Origin: Conexibacter woesei DSM 14684
GTDB taxonomy: Bacteria; Actinomycetota; Thermoleophilia; Solirubrobacterales; Solirubrobacteraceae
Assembly (NCBI RefSeq): GCF_000025265.1
Contig: NC_013739.1
Location: 1,054,001-1,118,000, forward strand
Reading direction: 5' to 3'
DNA: 64,000 nucleotides
The notes beneath the pieces were generated by a model. The model was not told where the DNA came from. It did no database searches and worked only from the letters and a program-made list of their open reading frames with translations. A program made the translations under genes and the position numbers. Shown one piece after another: positions 32,403-39,995 of the stretch. The stretch's first letter is position 1; each line of letters begins with the position of its first letter.

Positions 32403-33275
32403 TCAGATGCGGAAGATCCGCTCGGCGTTGCCGGAGAACAGCGCGACCTGCTCGTCGTGGCTGAAGTCGGAGAGGATTCCGGCGTAGGCGTCGACGACGG
32501 CGCCGTAGGAGCTGAACAACTTGTCGACGGGCCAGTTGGTGCCCATCACGCAGCGCTCCGCGCCGAACGCCTCGATGCAGTGCAGCACCCAGGGCCGGAT
32601 CGAGTCGACGGTCCATTCGAAGTCGCCCATCCCGAGCCCCGAGATCTTGCAGACGACGTTCTCAGCCTCGGCGAGCTTCCGGATCCCCGACTTCCAGTCG
32701 GCGAAGTACGCGTCTGTGCGCTCGCGCGGGAAGCCGGCGTGGTCGACCGCGACGATCGCGTCGGGATGACGTCCGGCGAGGTCGCGCGCCTTCGGCATGT
32801 CCTGCCAGAAGCACTCGATGTCGCAGACGAGGCCTCGTGCGGCGAGCTTGGAGAGGCCGCGCTCGAAGGCTGGGTCGGTGAGGAAGTCGCCGTTGGAGAA
32901 GTCGCGGATGCCGCGCATCAGCGGCGAGGCCTCCACGTGCTGTTCGAGCACGCGGTCGACGTCGGGATCCTTGAGGTCGGCGTAGGCGACGATCGCGTGG
33001 GGGAGGCCGGTGCTGTCGGCCTGCTCCTGCAGCCAGCGCGTCTCGTCGACCGGGTCCGCGGTCCCGATCGCGGCCTGCACGTGAACGGTCTTGGTGACGT
33101 TGTCCTCCGCGGTCTCGCGACGGAACTCCTCGGCCGCGTACAGCGGGAACTTGATCGCGTCGATGTTGCCGAGGATCGGGTGGTCGACACCTGGCGCCAG
33201 CCACGAGTACGTCAGGCGCGGGTCGCCGAGGTCCCAGAAGTGGATGTGGGCGTCGACGAACGCGAGCTGGGCCAT
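32403..33275 (-). CDS. Amidohydrolase-2 family protein, lactonase-like
   Basis: This 290-residue TIM-barrel metal hydrolase begins with VDAHIHFWDLGDPRLTYSWL, the HxH metal motif and tryptophan context of L-fuconolactonase and 4-sulfomuconolactone hydrolases. Further ligands lie in VAVDHAGFP and MGTNWPVDK. GGAGG-like sequence upstream supports the start. Next to a mutarotase and two dehydratases, hydrolysis of a sugar lactone to the aldonate is the best guess. First gene of a two-gene operon with the S15 hydrolase. Confidence 0.85.
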   Translation of the reverse strand: MAQLAFVDAHIHFWDLGDPRLTYSWLAPGVDHPILGNIDAIKFPLYAAEEFRRETAEDNVTKTVHVQAAIGTADPVDETRWLQEQADSTGLPHAIVAYADLKDPDVDRVLEQHVEASPLMRGIRDFSNGDFLTDPAFERGLSKLAARGLVCDIECFWQDMPKARDLAGRHPDAIVAVDHAGFPRERTDAYFADWKSGIRKLAEAENVVCKISGLGMGDFEWTVDSIRPWVLHCIEAFGAERCVMGTNWPVDKLFSSYGAVVDAYAGILSDFSHDEQVALFSGNAERIFRI

Positions 33276-33320
33276 GGTTCTCCTCCGTCAGCGTCGGGTT
33301 GGGTGCGGTGTAGCGGGAAT

Positions 33321-33401
33321 CTATTGCGGAATCGTTGCCAGCGTCGTGGCCGAGGCGCTACGGTTCCGTTCTTCCCAGTCCTGGAAAGGTTTCTACAATC
33401 G
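33321..33401. promoter_or_regulatory. Island operators between lactonase and dehydrogenase genes
   Basis: CTATTGCGGAATCG (33321-33334) matches twelve of fourteen motif positions and lies about 46 bases before the lactonase start. A weaker TTTCTA-centred copy (33388-33401, nine of fourteen) lies 61 bases before the divergent dehydrogenase gene. Confidence 0.55.
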
Positions 33402-33462
33402 TTTTGCATCGTTGTCGAGCCGATCGGGTCCCGCACATCCCCCCACCGCTGGAGATCCTCGG

Positions 33463-34575
33463 ATGAACGTAGTGCTGCTGCCTGGAGACGGCGTCGGGCC
33501 CGAGGTGATGGCCGAGGCGCGCAAGGCACTCGACGCGCTCGAGCTCGGGATCGCCTGGACGGACGTGCCGTGGGGCTCGGCCTGGTGGGCCGAGCACGGG
33601 ACGATGATGCCCGCCGACGCGATCGACGTCCTGCGCGGTCACGACGCGATCCTGATGGGCGCCGTCGGCGACCCTGCCGTGCCGGACGACGAGGCGCTCT
33701 GGGGCCTGATCCTGAAGATCCGCCAGGAGCTGGACCTGTGGGTCAACGTGCGCCCGGCGCGCCTGCTGGAGGGGATTCCCGGACCGCTCGCCGGACGCGC
33801 CCCGCACGACGTCGACATGGTCTTCGTGCGCGAGAACAGCGAGGGCGAGTACGCCGGCGTCGGCGGGCGCGTGCACCGCGGCTTCGGGCACGACGTGGCG
33901 ATCGAGTCCTCGGTCTTCACGCGCCGCGGCTGCGAGCGGGTGATCCGCTACGCGTTCGGGATGGCGTCCGCGCGCAAGGGCGTGCTGGTGAACGCGACGA
34001 AGTCGAACGCCTCGCGCTTCGGCTTTCCCTTCTGGGACGAGATCGTCGCCGAGGTCGGCGCGGAGTTCCCCGGCGTCGTGGTCGACAGAATGCTCGTCGA
34101 CGCGCTCTCGGCGCGGTTGATCCGCGACCCCGGCTCGGTCGACGTCGTCGTCGCCTCCAACCTCTTCGGCGACATCCTCACCGACATCGCCGCCGCGCTG
34201 CAGGGCGGCATGGGGATGGCGGCGAGCGCGAACCTCTCGCCGGGTGGCGGCGTGCCGGCGCTGTTCGAGCCGGTCCACGGATCGGCGCCCGACATCGCCG
34301 GGCGCGGGATCGCCAACCCCGTCGGCGCGATCTGGTCCGCGGCGCTGATGCTCGAGCAGCTCGGTGCGGGGGAGGGGTCGCGGCGGCTGATGGACGCGCT
34401 GGAGACGGTCTGCCGTCGTGGCCCTCGCACGCGCGACGTCGGCGGCACGGCCACGACGGCGGAGGTCGGCGACGCGGTCGTCGCGGCGCTCGCGGCACAG
34501 CCGCTGCCGGCGGAGGACGCCGGCGCGCGCCGTCAGCTGCTCGCATCCGCCGATGCGCGCGGAGCGCTGCGATGA
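33463..34575 (+). CDS. Isopropylmalate/tartrate-type beta-decarboxylating dehydrogenase
   Basis: This 370-residue NAD-dependent dehydrogenase has VVLLPGDGVGPEV at the N-terminus, RENSEGEYAGVGGR, the NATKSNASRFGFPFWDE lysine region, VVASNLFGDILTD metal/NAD residues and EPVHGSAPDIAGRGIANP. The family oxidatively decarboxylates 2-hydroxy acids (3-isopropylmalate, tartrate, homoisocitrate). GGAG nine bases upstream supports the start. The island context favours a sugar-acid-derived hydroxy acid rather than leucine synthesis. Confidence 0.88.
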   Translation: MNVVLLPGDGVGPEVMAEARKALDALELGIAWTDVPWGSAWWAEHGTMMPADAIDVLRGHDAILMGAVGDPAVPDDEALWGLILKIRQELDLWVNVRPARLLEGIPGPLAGRAPHDVDMVFVRENSEGEYAGVGGRVHRGFGHDVAIESSVFTRRGCERVIRYAFGMASARKGVLVNATKSNASRFGFPFWDEIVAEVGAEFPGVVVDRMLVDALSARLIRDPGSVDVVVASNLFGDILTDIAAALQGGMGMAASANLSPGGGVPALFEPVHGSAPDIAGRGIANPVGAIWSAALMLEQLGAGEGSRRLMDALETVCRRGPRTRDVGGTATTAEVGDAVVAALAAQPLPAEDAGARRQLLASADARGALR

Positions 34576-34643
34576 GCAACCGCGGCGCGGCTCGCAGACC
34601 GCGGATCTTGGTGATGCGAGGGCGTCTTGATACCGTGAGGAAC

Positions 34644-34657
34644 CGATACCAGGATCG
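34644..34657 (+). promoter_or_regulatory. Island operator before the second SDR/E1 operon
   Basis: CGATACCAGGATCG matches eleven of fourteen motif positions and resembles the VOC operator. It lies about 78 bases upstream of the SDR start, preceded by a half-site GATACCG near 34629. Confidence 0.55.
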
Positions 34658-34734
34658 AACCCGAAAGCCCAGGTGAGCGTCATTTCAGCCGTTGCATCCC
34701 CTGCCGCGTCAGCCGTCCGGGCAGCCAACGCGCG

Positions 34735-35499
34735 ATGACCTGGTCGCTCGGACTGGAGGATCGCGGCGTCGTCGTGACGGGCGGCGCCGGCGGCATCGGA
34801 CGCGAGGTCGCGGCGGCGTTCGCCGCGGCCGGCGCGCGTGTCGCCGTCGTCGACGTCGAGCAGGAGCGCAGCGCGGAGGTCGTCGCCGGGCTGGAGCGCC
34901 CCGAGCGTCACCTCGCGATCGGCGCCGACCTGGCGGACATCTCCGGCCACGAGGCGCTGCTGCGACGGGTCCTCGACGAGTTCGGCCGCTTCGACGCACT
35001 CGCGCACCTCGCCGCGGTGCTGCGCCGGCGCGCATCGGTCGAGGACATCACCGAGGAGGACTGGGACGTCCAGCTCGACGTCAACCTCAAGGCCACGTTC
35101 TTCCTCGACCGCGCGGCGGCGCGCCTCTTCCGCGAGCAGGGCCGCGGCGGGCGGATCATCAACTTCACCTCGCAGGGCTGGTGGAGCGGCGGCTTCGGCG
35201 GGTCGGTCGTCTACTCGGCCAGCAAGGGCGGGATCGTCTCGATGAGCCGCGGGCTCGCGCGCACGTTCGCGCCCGACGGGATCACGGTCAACACGATCGC
35301 CCCAGGTGCCGCCGACACGGAGATGATGCGCAGCGGCTCCAGCGACGAGGACCTCGCCGCGTTCGTCCAGATGATCCCGGCCGGCCGCATGGCACGACCC
35401 GACGAGCTCGCCGGCATCGTCCTCTTCCTCGCCTCCGACCACGCCTCCTACATCACCGGGGCGACGGTGAACGTGAGCGGCGGCCAGCTCATGTACTGA
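34735..35499 (+). CDS. Short-chain dehydrogenase/reductase, second copy
   Basis: This 254-residue SDR has GGAGGIGREVA at the cofactor site, VDVEQER, catalytic Ser in FTSQGWWS and YSASKGG, ending YITGATVNVSGGQ. The only good start is the ATG at 34735, without a strong ribosome site. It leads an operon with E1 alpha and E1 beta under an island operator. Likely role: oxidation of a keto-deoxy acid or hydroxy acid before the decarboxylating complex. Confidence 0.87.
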   Translation: MTWSLGLEDRGVVVTGGAGGIGREVAAAFAAAGARVAVVDVEQERSAEVVAGLERPERHLAIGADLADISGHEALLRRVLDEFGRFDALAHLAAVLRRRASVEDITEEDWDVQLDVNLKATFFLDRAAARLFREQGRGGRIINFTSQGWWSGGFGGSVVYSASKGGIVSMSRGLARTFAPDGITVNTIAPGAADTEMMRSGSSDEDLAAFVQMIPAGRMARPDELAGIVLFLASDHASYITGATVNVSGGQLMY

Positions 35500-35549
35500 G
35501 CGCGGCTGGCCCCACCTTCGACCCACCCGACTGGAGATACCGACCAAGC

Positions 35550-36539
35550 ATGACGACCAAGACCGAAGCTTCACGCCGGCCGGCCGGCGTCTCGCTCGAG
35601 GAGCAGCTCGACTGGCTGCGGACGATGCTCGAGATCCGCTTCTTCGAAGACCACTGCCACCGCCTCTTCGCGCGCGGCCTCGTGCGCGGCTCGACCCATC
35701 TCTGCCAGGGGCAGGAGGGGATCGAGGTCGGCGCCTGCCGCGCGCTGCGCGTGACCGACAAGATGGCCTGCACCTACCGCGGCCACGGCGCGGTGCTGGC
35801 GAAGGGCGCGCCGCTGGACCGCAGCTTCGGCGAGATCCTCGGGAAGGGCGAAGGGCTCTGCGGCGGCAAGGGCGGGTCGATGCACCTGACCGACCTGAGC
35901 GTCGGCGCGATCGGTTCGTTCGCGATCGTCGGAGCGCACCTGCCGATCGTCCTCGGCACCGCCTTCGCGGCCCAGTACGAGGAGCGCGACGAGGTCAGCC
36001 TCTGCTTCTTCGGCGACGGCTCGACGAACATCGGCGGCTTCCACGAGGCGCTGAACATGGCGGCGGTCTGGAAGCTGCCGGCGATCTTCGTCTGCGAGAA
36101 CAACCTCTACGGCGAGTACTCGCCGCTCGCGCTGACGACGCCGATCGAGCGCCTCGCCGACCGCGCGGCCTCCTACGGGATGCCCGGAGTGCAGATCGAC
36201 GGCAACGACATCGGGGTCGCGTACGAGACGGTCGCGGAGGCCGTCGCGCGCGCTCGCGCCGGCGAGGGCCCGACGCTGATCGAGGCGCTGACGTACCGCC
36301 AGAAGGGCCACTCGCGCTCGGATCCGGCGAGCTACCGGCCCGAGGGCGAGCTCGAGCGCTGGCTCGAGCGCGACCCGATCACCCTGCTGGAGCGCGCGCT
36401 GATCGACGGCGGCATCGAGCAGGCGCGCTGCGACGAGCTGCGCGAGACGGCGGAGCGCACCGTCGACGAAGCGCTCGAGCGGGCGATGAGCTGGCCCGAT
36501 CCCCGGCCCGAATCGCGACTGGAGGACGTGCTGGCATGA
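35550..36539 (+). CDS. 2-oxoacid dehydrogenase E1 alpha subunit (TPP-dependent)
   Basis: This 329-residue protein has the thiamin-diphosphate motif GDGSTNIGGFHEALNMAA...VCENN and typical E1 alpha features (RGSTHLCQGQEGIEVGA; GKGGSMHL; RQKGHSRSDPASYRP). With E1 beta it decarboxylates a 2-oxo acid and should transfer the acyl group to a lipoyl E2. It resembles acetoin and short-chain 2-oxoacid enzymes. The stop overlaps the E1 beta start. No intact E2 or E3 follows. Confidence 0.9.
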   Translation: MTTKTEASRRPAGVSLEEQLDWLRTMLEIRFFEDHCHRLFARGLVRGSTHLCQGQEGIEVGACRALRVTDKMACTYRGHGAVLAKGAPLDRSFGEILGKGEGLCGGKGGSMHLTDLSVGAIGSFAIVGAHLPIVLGTAFAAQYEERDEVSLCFFGDGSTNIGGFHEALNMAAVWKLPAIFVCENNLYGEYSPLALTTPIERLADRAASYGMPGVQIDGNDIGVAYETVAEAVARARAGEGPTLIEALTYRQKGHSRSDPASYRPEGELERWLERDPITLLERALIDGGIEQARCDELRETAERTVDEALERAMSWPDPRPESRLEDVLA

Positions 36540-37534
36540 GCGCGACGATCGACCAGACCACCACGGTCACGTACAAGCAGGCGATCACGCGGGCGCTGGC
36601 CGACGCGATGGAGGAGGACGCGCGCGTCTGCCTCTTCGGCGAGGACGTCGCGGCGGCGGGCGGCGTCTTCAAGGTCACCGACGGGCTCCACGAGCGCTTT
36701 GGCGAACGGCGCGTGCGCGACACGCCGATCGCTGAGCAGGCGATCATCGGCACCGCGATCGGCGCGGGTCTGTCCGGCCTGCGTCCCGTCGCCGAGATCA
36801 TGTTCGCCGACTTCGCCGGCGTCTGCTTCGACGGGATCGCCAACGAGCTGGCCAAGTACCGCTACATGACCGGCGGGCAGGCCGCGATGCCGGTGACCGT
36901 CCGGCTCGGCAACGGCGCCGGCGGCGGCTTCGGTGCGCAGCACTCGCAGTCGGTCGAGAACTGGTTCCTCAACGTGCCGGGTCTGAAGATGGTCGCGCCG
37001 GCGACGCCGGCTGACGCATACGGGCTGCTGCGGGCGGCGATTCGCGATCCCGACCCGGTCCTCTACTTCGAGCACAAGAACCTCTACGGCGCGAGAGGCG
37101 AGCTGGCGGCGGACCCCGAGATCCCGCCGATCGGCAAGGCGGCCGTGGTGCGCGCTGGTACCGACGTGACGCTGGTGGCCACGCAGCTGATGCGGCTGCG
37201 CGCCGAGGAGGCGGCCGAGCTGCTGGCGCGCGAGGGCACCTCGGTCGAGCTGATCGACCCGCGCACGATCGCCCCGCTCGACGTCGAGACGATCGCCGCC
37301 TCGCTGGCGCGCACGAACCGCCTCGTCGTCGCGCAGGAGTGCAGCCACGCGGGCAGTTGGGGCGCCTCGCTGGTCTCGAGCCTGGTCGCCGAGCACTTCG
37401 AGTCGCTCGACGCGCCGCCGCTGGTCGTGAGCGGCGAGGAGACCCCGATCCCCTACGCGACTCCGTTGGAGGCGCTGTGGATCCCAAGCGTCGAGCGGAT
37501 CGCCGACGGCGTGCGCCGGGCGCTCGCGTCCTGA
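36536..37534 (+). CDS. 2-oxoacid dehydrogenase E1 beta subunit
   Basis: This 332-residue partner of E1 alpha has GEDVAAAGGVFKVTDGL, DTPIAEQAIIGTAIGAGLSGLRPVAE and AVVVRAG, with a C-terminal transketolase domain (LIDPRTIAPLDVETI). Its ATG overlaps the E1 alpha stop (ATGA). In a complete operon the lipoyl acyltransferase E2 would follow; here only a C-terminal fragment of E2 remains, so the subunits must use another E2 or be inactive as a dehydrogenase complex. Confidence 0.9.
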   Translation: MSATIDQTTTVTYKQAITRALADAMEEDARVCLFGEDVAAAGGVFKVTDGLHERFGERRVRDTPIAEQAIIGTAIGAGLSGLRPVAEIMFADFAGVCFDGIANELAKYRYMTGGQAAMPVTVRLGNGAGGGFGAQHSQSVENWFLNVPGLKMVAPATPADAYGLLRAAIRDPDPVLYFEHKNLYGARGELAADPEIPPIGKAAVVRAGTDVTLVATQLMRLRAEEAAELLAREGTSVELIDPRTIAPLDVETIAASLARTNRLVVAQECSHAGSWGASLVSSLVAEHFESLDAPPLVVSGEETPIPYATPLEALWIPSVERIADGVRRALAS

Positions 37535-37550
37535 CCGCGATGCCCGAGCA

Positions 37551-37709
37551 TCGGACGAGCTGGTGCGCGCCGACGCCGAGATCGTCGACCGCACGCTCAT
37601 GACGCTGACGCTCACGTGCGACCGCCGGATCCTCTACGGCGCGGACGCCGCTCGCTTCCTCGCCGAGATCAAACAGCTGATCGAAGCGCCGCTGGACATG
37701 ACGCTGTGA
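37551..37709 (+). pseudogene. 3' remnant of an E2 acyltransferase gene
   Basis: The frame ending at 37709 reads ...ELVRADAEIVDRTLM, then TLTLTCDRRILYGADAARF and LAEIKQLIEAPL, which is the last part of the catalytic domain of a dihydrolipoyl acyltransferase. The usual DHRxxDG active-site motif is changed to DRRILYG, removing the catalytic histidine. Only about 50 codons remain and the lipoyl, binding and most catalytic regions are gone. It lies just after E1 beta, exactly where E2 belongs, and 18 bases before the IS481-type element. This is a decayed gene left by deletion. Confidence 0.75.
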
Positions 37710-37721
37710 GCCAGCTCGACC

Positions 37722-37727
37722 GCTAGC
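37722..37727. repeat. Left target-site duplication GCTAGC
   Basis: GCTAGC here and at 38764-38769 are the duplicated target. Because the target is itself a palindrome, the terminal repeats seem longer than they are. Confidence 0.85.
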
Positions 37728-38763
37728 TGTAGTTCCTGAGGAGGTTGTTCATCCGGGCCTCCTTGGAGGCTGACAGGTGCTCAAGCCAGTCAGTCCCAAG
37801 GAGGACACCGGATGAAGTTGCACGCTAACGCGCCTCTCGGCCCGAAGGGCCGTGAGCGGATGGTGCTTCGGGTGGTCGAGCAGGGGTGGTCGATCGCGGA
37901 GGCCGCGCAAGCGGCCGGAGTGAGCGACCGCACCTGCTCGAAGTGGATCGGCCGCTACCGGGCCGAGGGCTCGATGGGGTTGGTCGACCGGGCCTCGACC
38001 CCGAAGCGCAGCCCGACGCGCACGCCCGAGGACCGGGTCCAGTTGATCGCTGCGTTGCGCCGGTTGCGGATGACCGCTGCCGAGATCGCCCTCTGCCTGG
38101 GAATGGCGCTTTCGACCGTCTCAGCGGTCCTGCGGCGGATCAATCTCGGCAAGCGCTCTCGGCTGGACCCGCCCGAGCCACCCAACCGCTACGAGCGAGC
38201 CCGACCGGGCGAGCTGTTGCACATCGACGTCAAGAAGCTCGGCCGCATCCATGGCGGCGCCGGGCACCGCGTCACCGGCCGCAAGAGCGGGATGCATCGC
38301 GCGCGAGGGGCGGGCTGGGACTACGTTCACGTCTGCGTCGACGACGCGACTCGCCTGGCCTACGTCGAGGTCTTGCCCGACGAAAGAGGAACGACGGTCG
38401 CTGGGTTCTTGCGCCGCGCGATCCGCCACTATCGCCGCCACGGAATCACCGTCGAGCGCGTGATGACCGACAACGGCTCGGGCTACCGATCAACGCTGCA
38501 CGCGATCGCTTGCCGTCTTCAAGGCGTCCGACACCTCCGCACCCGGCCCTACCGGCCCCGCACCAACGGAAAAGCTGAGCGGTTCATCCGCACGATGATC
38601 GAGGGCTGGGCCTACGGCGCGATCTACGCCTCAAGCGCAGAACGCACCGCAGCCCTTGACGGCTGGCTCTTCACCTACAACCATCGCCGCCCACACGGCT
38701 CCCTCAGCCACAAGCCCCCGGCAGCCCGCCTCCGCGAGCTGAACAACCTCCCTAGCTCTTACA
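37728..38763 (+). mobile_element. IS481-family insertion sequence, intact
   Basis: The 1036-bp element begins TGTA and ends TACA. Imperfect terminal inverted repeats are visible (TGTAGTTCCTGAGGAGG at the left against TGTAAGAGCTAGGGAGG read inward from the right). Both ends are flanked by GCTAGC (37722-37727 and 38764-38769), a 6-bp target duplication that fits the NCTAGN preference known for IS481. One transposase gene fills it. The perfect duplication suggests a recent insertion. Confidence 0.9.
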
Positions 38764-38768
38764 GCTAG
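37812..38768 (+). CDS. IS481-family transposase
   Basis: This 318-residue DDE transposase has an N-terminal helix-turn-helix (WSIAEAAQAAGVSDRTCSKWIGRYR), a second HTH-like region, and the integrase core with catalytic acids in LLHIDVKKLG, MTDNGSGY and the KAERFIRTM glutamate. AAGGAGG seven bases upstream supports the start. Its last serine codon begins with the final base of the element and its TAG stop lies wholly in the flanking target duplication, so the insertion site supplies the stop codon. Confidence 0.93.
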   Translation: MKLHANAPLGPKGRERMVLRVVEQGWSIAEAAQAAGVSDRTCSKWIGRYRAEGSMGLVDRASTPKRSPTRTPEDRVQLIAALRRLRMTAAEIALCLGMALSTVSAVLRRINLGKRSRLDPPEPPNRYERARPGELLHIDVKKLGRIHGGAGHRVTGRKSGMHRARGAGWDYVHVCVDDATRLAYVEVLPDERGTTVAGFLRRAIRHYRRHGITVERVMTDNGSGYRSTLHAIACRLQGVRHLRTRPYRPRTNGKAERFIRTMIEGWAYGAIYASSAERTAALDGWLFTYNHRRPHGSLSHKPPAARLRELNNLPSSYS

Positions 38769-38769
38769 C
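38764..38769. repeat. Right target-site duplication GCTAGC
   Basis: This copy supplies the transposase stop TAG (38766-38768) on the plus strand and the stop of the opposing LuxR gene (TAG, 38767-38765) on the minus strand. Confidence 0.85.
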
Positions 38770-39856
38770 TCGCCGCGCGCTCGGTCCCGAAGAGGGCGGT
38801 CAGCTCGGGGCGCGAGGCGACGCCCGTCTTGGCGAAGATCGCCTTGACGTGGTCGCGCAGCGTGTGGCGGGAGATCGCCAACCGCTCCGCGACGGCGTCG
38901 GTCGTGAGGCCGGTCACGAGCAGCTCGGTGACGTTGCGCTCGCGCTCGGTCAGGCCGTAGAGCGCGTGCAGCAGCGGCACCAGCTCGGCGCGTCCGGCCG
39001 GCTCCAGCACGAGCGCCGTGCGCGCGGCGCCGCCGTCGGCGGCGTTGAGCACGTCGCCGCGCACGAGCAGCCAGCCGTCGCCGGGGATCGGCAGCCGCAG
39101 CCGCGCGGGACGCAGGTCGCGCGCGCTGCGCGCGAACGCCTGCGCGTGCTCGGCGACGAGCGCGAGCGGCGTCGGCAGGTACTCGCCGTCGTGCGGCGAG
39201 GGGATCCGCGTGAGCCACTGCTGCGCGTCCGCGGTCGACGCCTCGATACGGCTGTCGCCGTCGACGATCAGCATGCCGGCGCCGCCGGTCGCCGGCGCGA
39301 CGAGCGGCGTGCGGCCGAGCGCGGCGCGCAGCCCGCGGCCGAGGTGCCCGGCGACCGAGGCGACGAAGCGGACCTCCTCGGGCGTGAACGCCGGCGCGTC
39401 GGTCGCGCGCGCCAGCGTCGCGGTGCCCCAGGTCGCGTCGCCGCTGCGGGCGAGCAGCCGCAGCTCGTCGTCGAGGCCCTGCGGCGCGAGCAGCGCGCGG
39501 TGCCGCGCGCTCGTCGCGAGGTCTCCGCCGGTCGCCCCGGACAGCGAGGCGGCGGCCGCGCCGGCGCGGTCGAGCTGGTCGAACAGGTTGACGTCGTCGC
39601 CCGCCAGCTCGTGGCGGATCGTCTCCAGCACCACGGCGCAGTCGAGCAGCACGCCTTCGACGACGGCCTCGTCGGTCTCCAGCAGCGTCTCCGGGTCGGT
39701 CAGCGCCCACGTGGCGCGGTCGTACGGGACGACGCGGCGGACGCGCTCGGCGACCTCGTGGATCAGCTCGCGCGGCTCCAGCTGCGCGTCGGCGAGCGCC
39801 GCGATCGTCTCGCGCGCGGTCGCAGCTCTCGTTCCCATGACGGCGGGCTTCGGCAT
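38765..39856 (-). CDS. LuxR-type regulator with GAF-like sensor region
   Basis: This protein of about 363 residues has an N-terminal sensor-like region (PYDRATWALTDPETLLE ... FTPEEVRFVASVAGHLGRGLRAAL, GAF-like) and a C-terminal LuxR helix-turn-helix (LTERERNVTELLVTGLTTDAVAERLAISRHTLRDHVKAIFAKTG). ATG 39838 is an alternative start. It is divergent from a DHA2 exporter gene, so it probably controls it. The IS element inserted at its stop codon without changing the protein. Confidence 0.85.
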   Translation of the reverse strand: MPKPAVMGTRAATARETIAALADAQLEPRELIHEVAERVRRVVPYDRATWALTDPETLLETDEAVVEGVLLDCAVVLETIRHELAGDDVNLFDQLDRAGAAAASLSGATGGDLATSARHRALLAPQGLDDELRLLARSGDATWGTATLARATDAPAFTPEEVRFVASVAGHLGRGLRAALGRTPLVAPATGGAGMLIVDGDSRIEASTADAQQWLTRIPSPHDGEYLPTPLALVAEHAQAFARSARDLRPARLRLPIPGDGWLLVRGDVLNAADGGAARTALVLEPAGRAELVPLLHALYGLTERERNVTELLVTGLTTDAVAERLAISRHTLRDHVKAIFAKTGVASRPELTALFGTERAAS

Positions 39857-39995
39857 GCGTCGAGCGTAGCGGGGGCGTCCGCGGGCGCACATCCCCCACT
39901 TGCGGGGGGTGGCAGGACCCCCTCGGCGCGGGATGGGAACGGCGTCCGCTCGGCGCGAACATCGCCGTCCGGCTTCCGACCCGAAACGAGACCCG

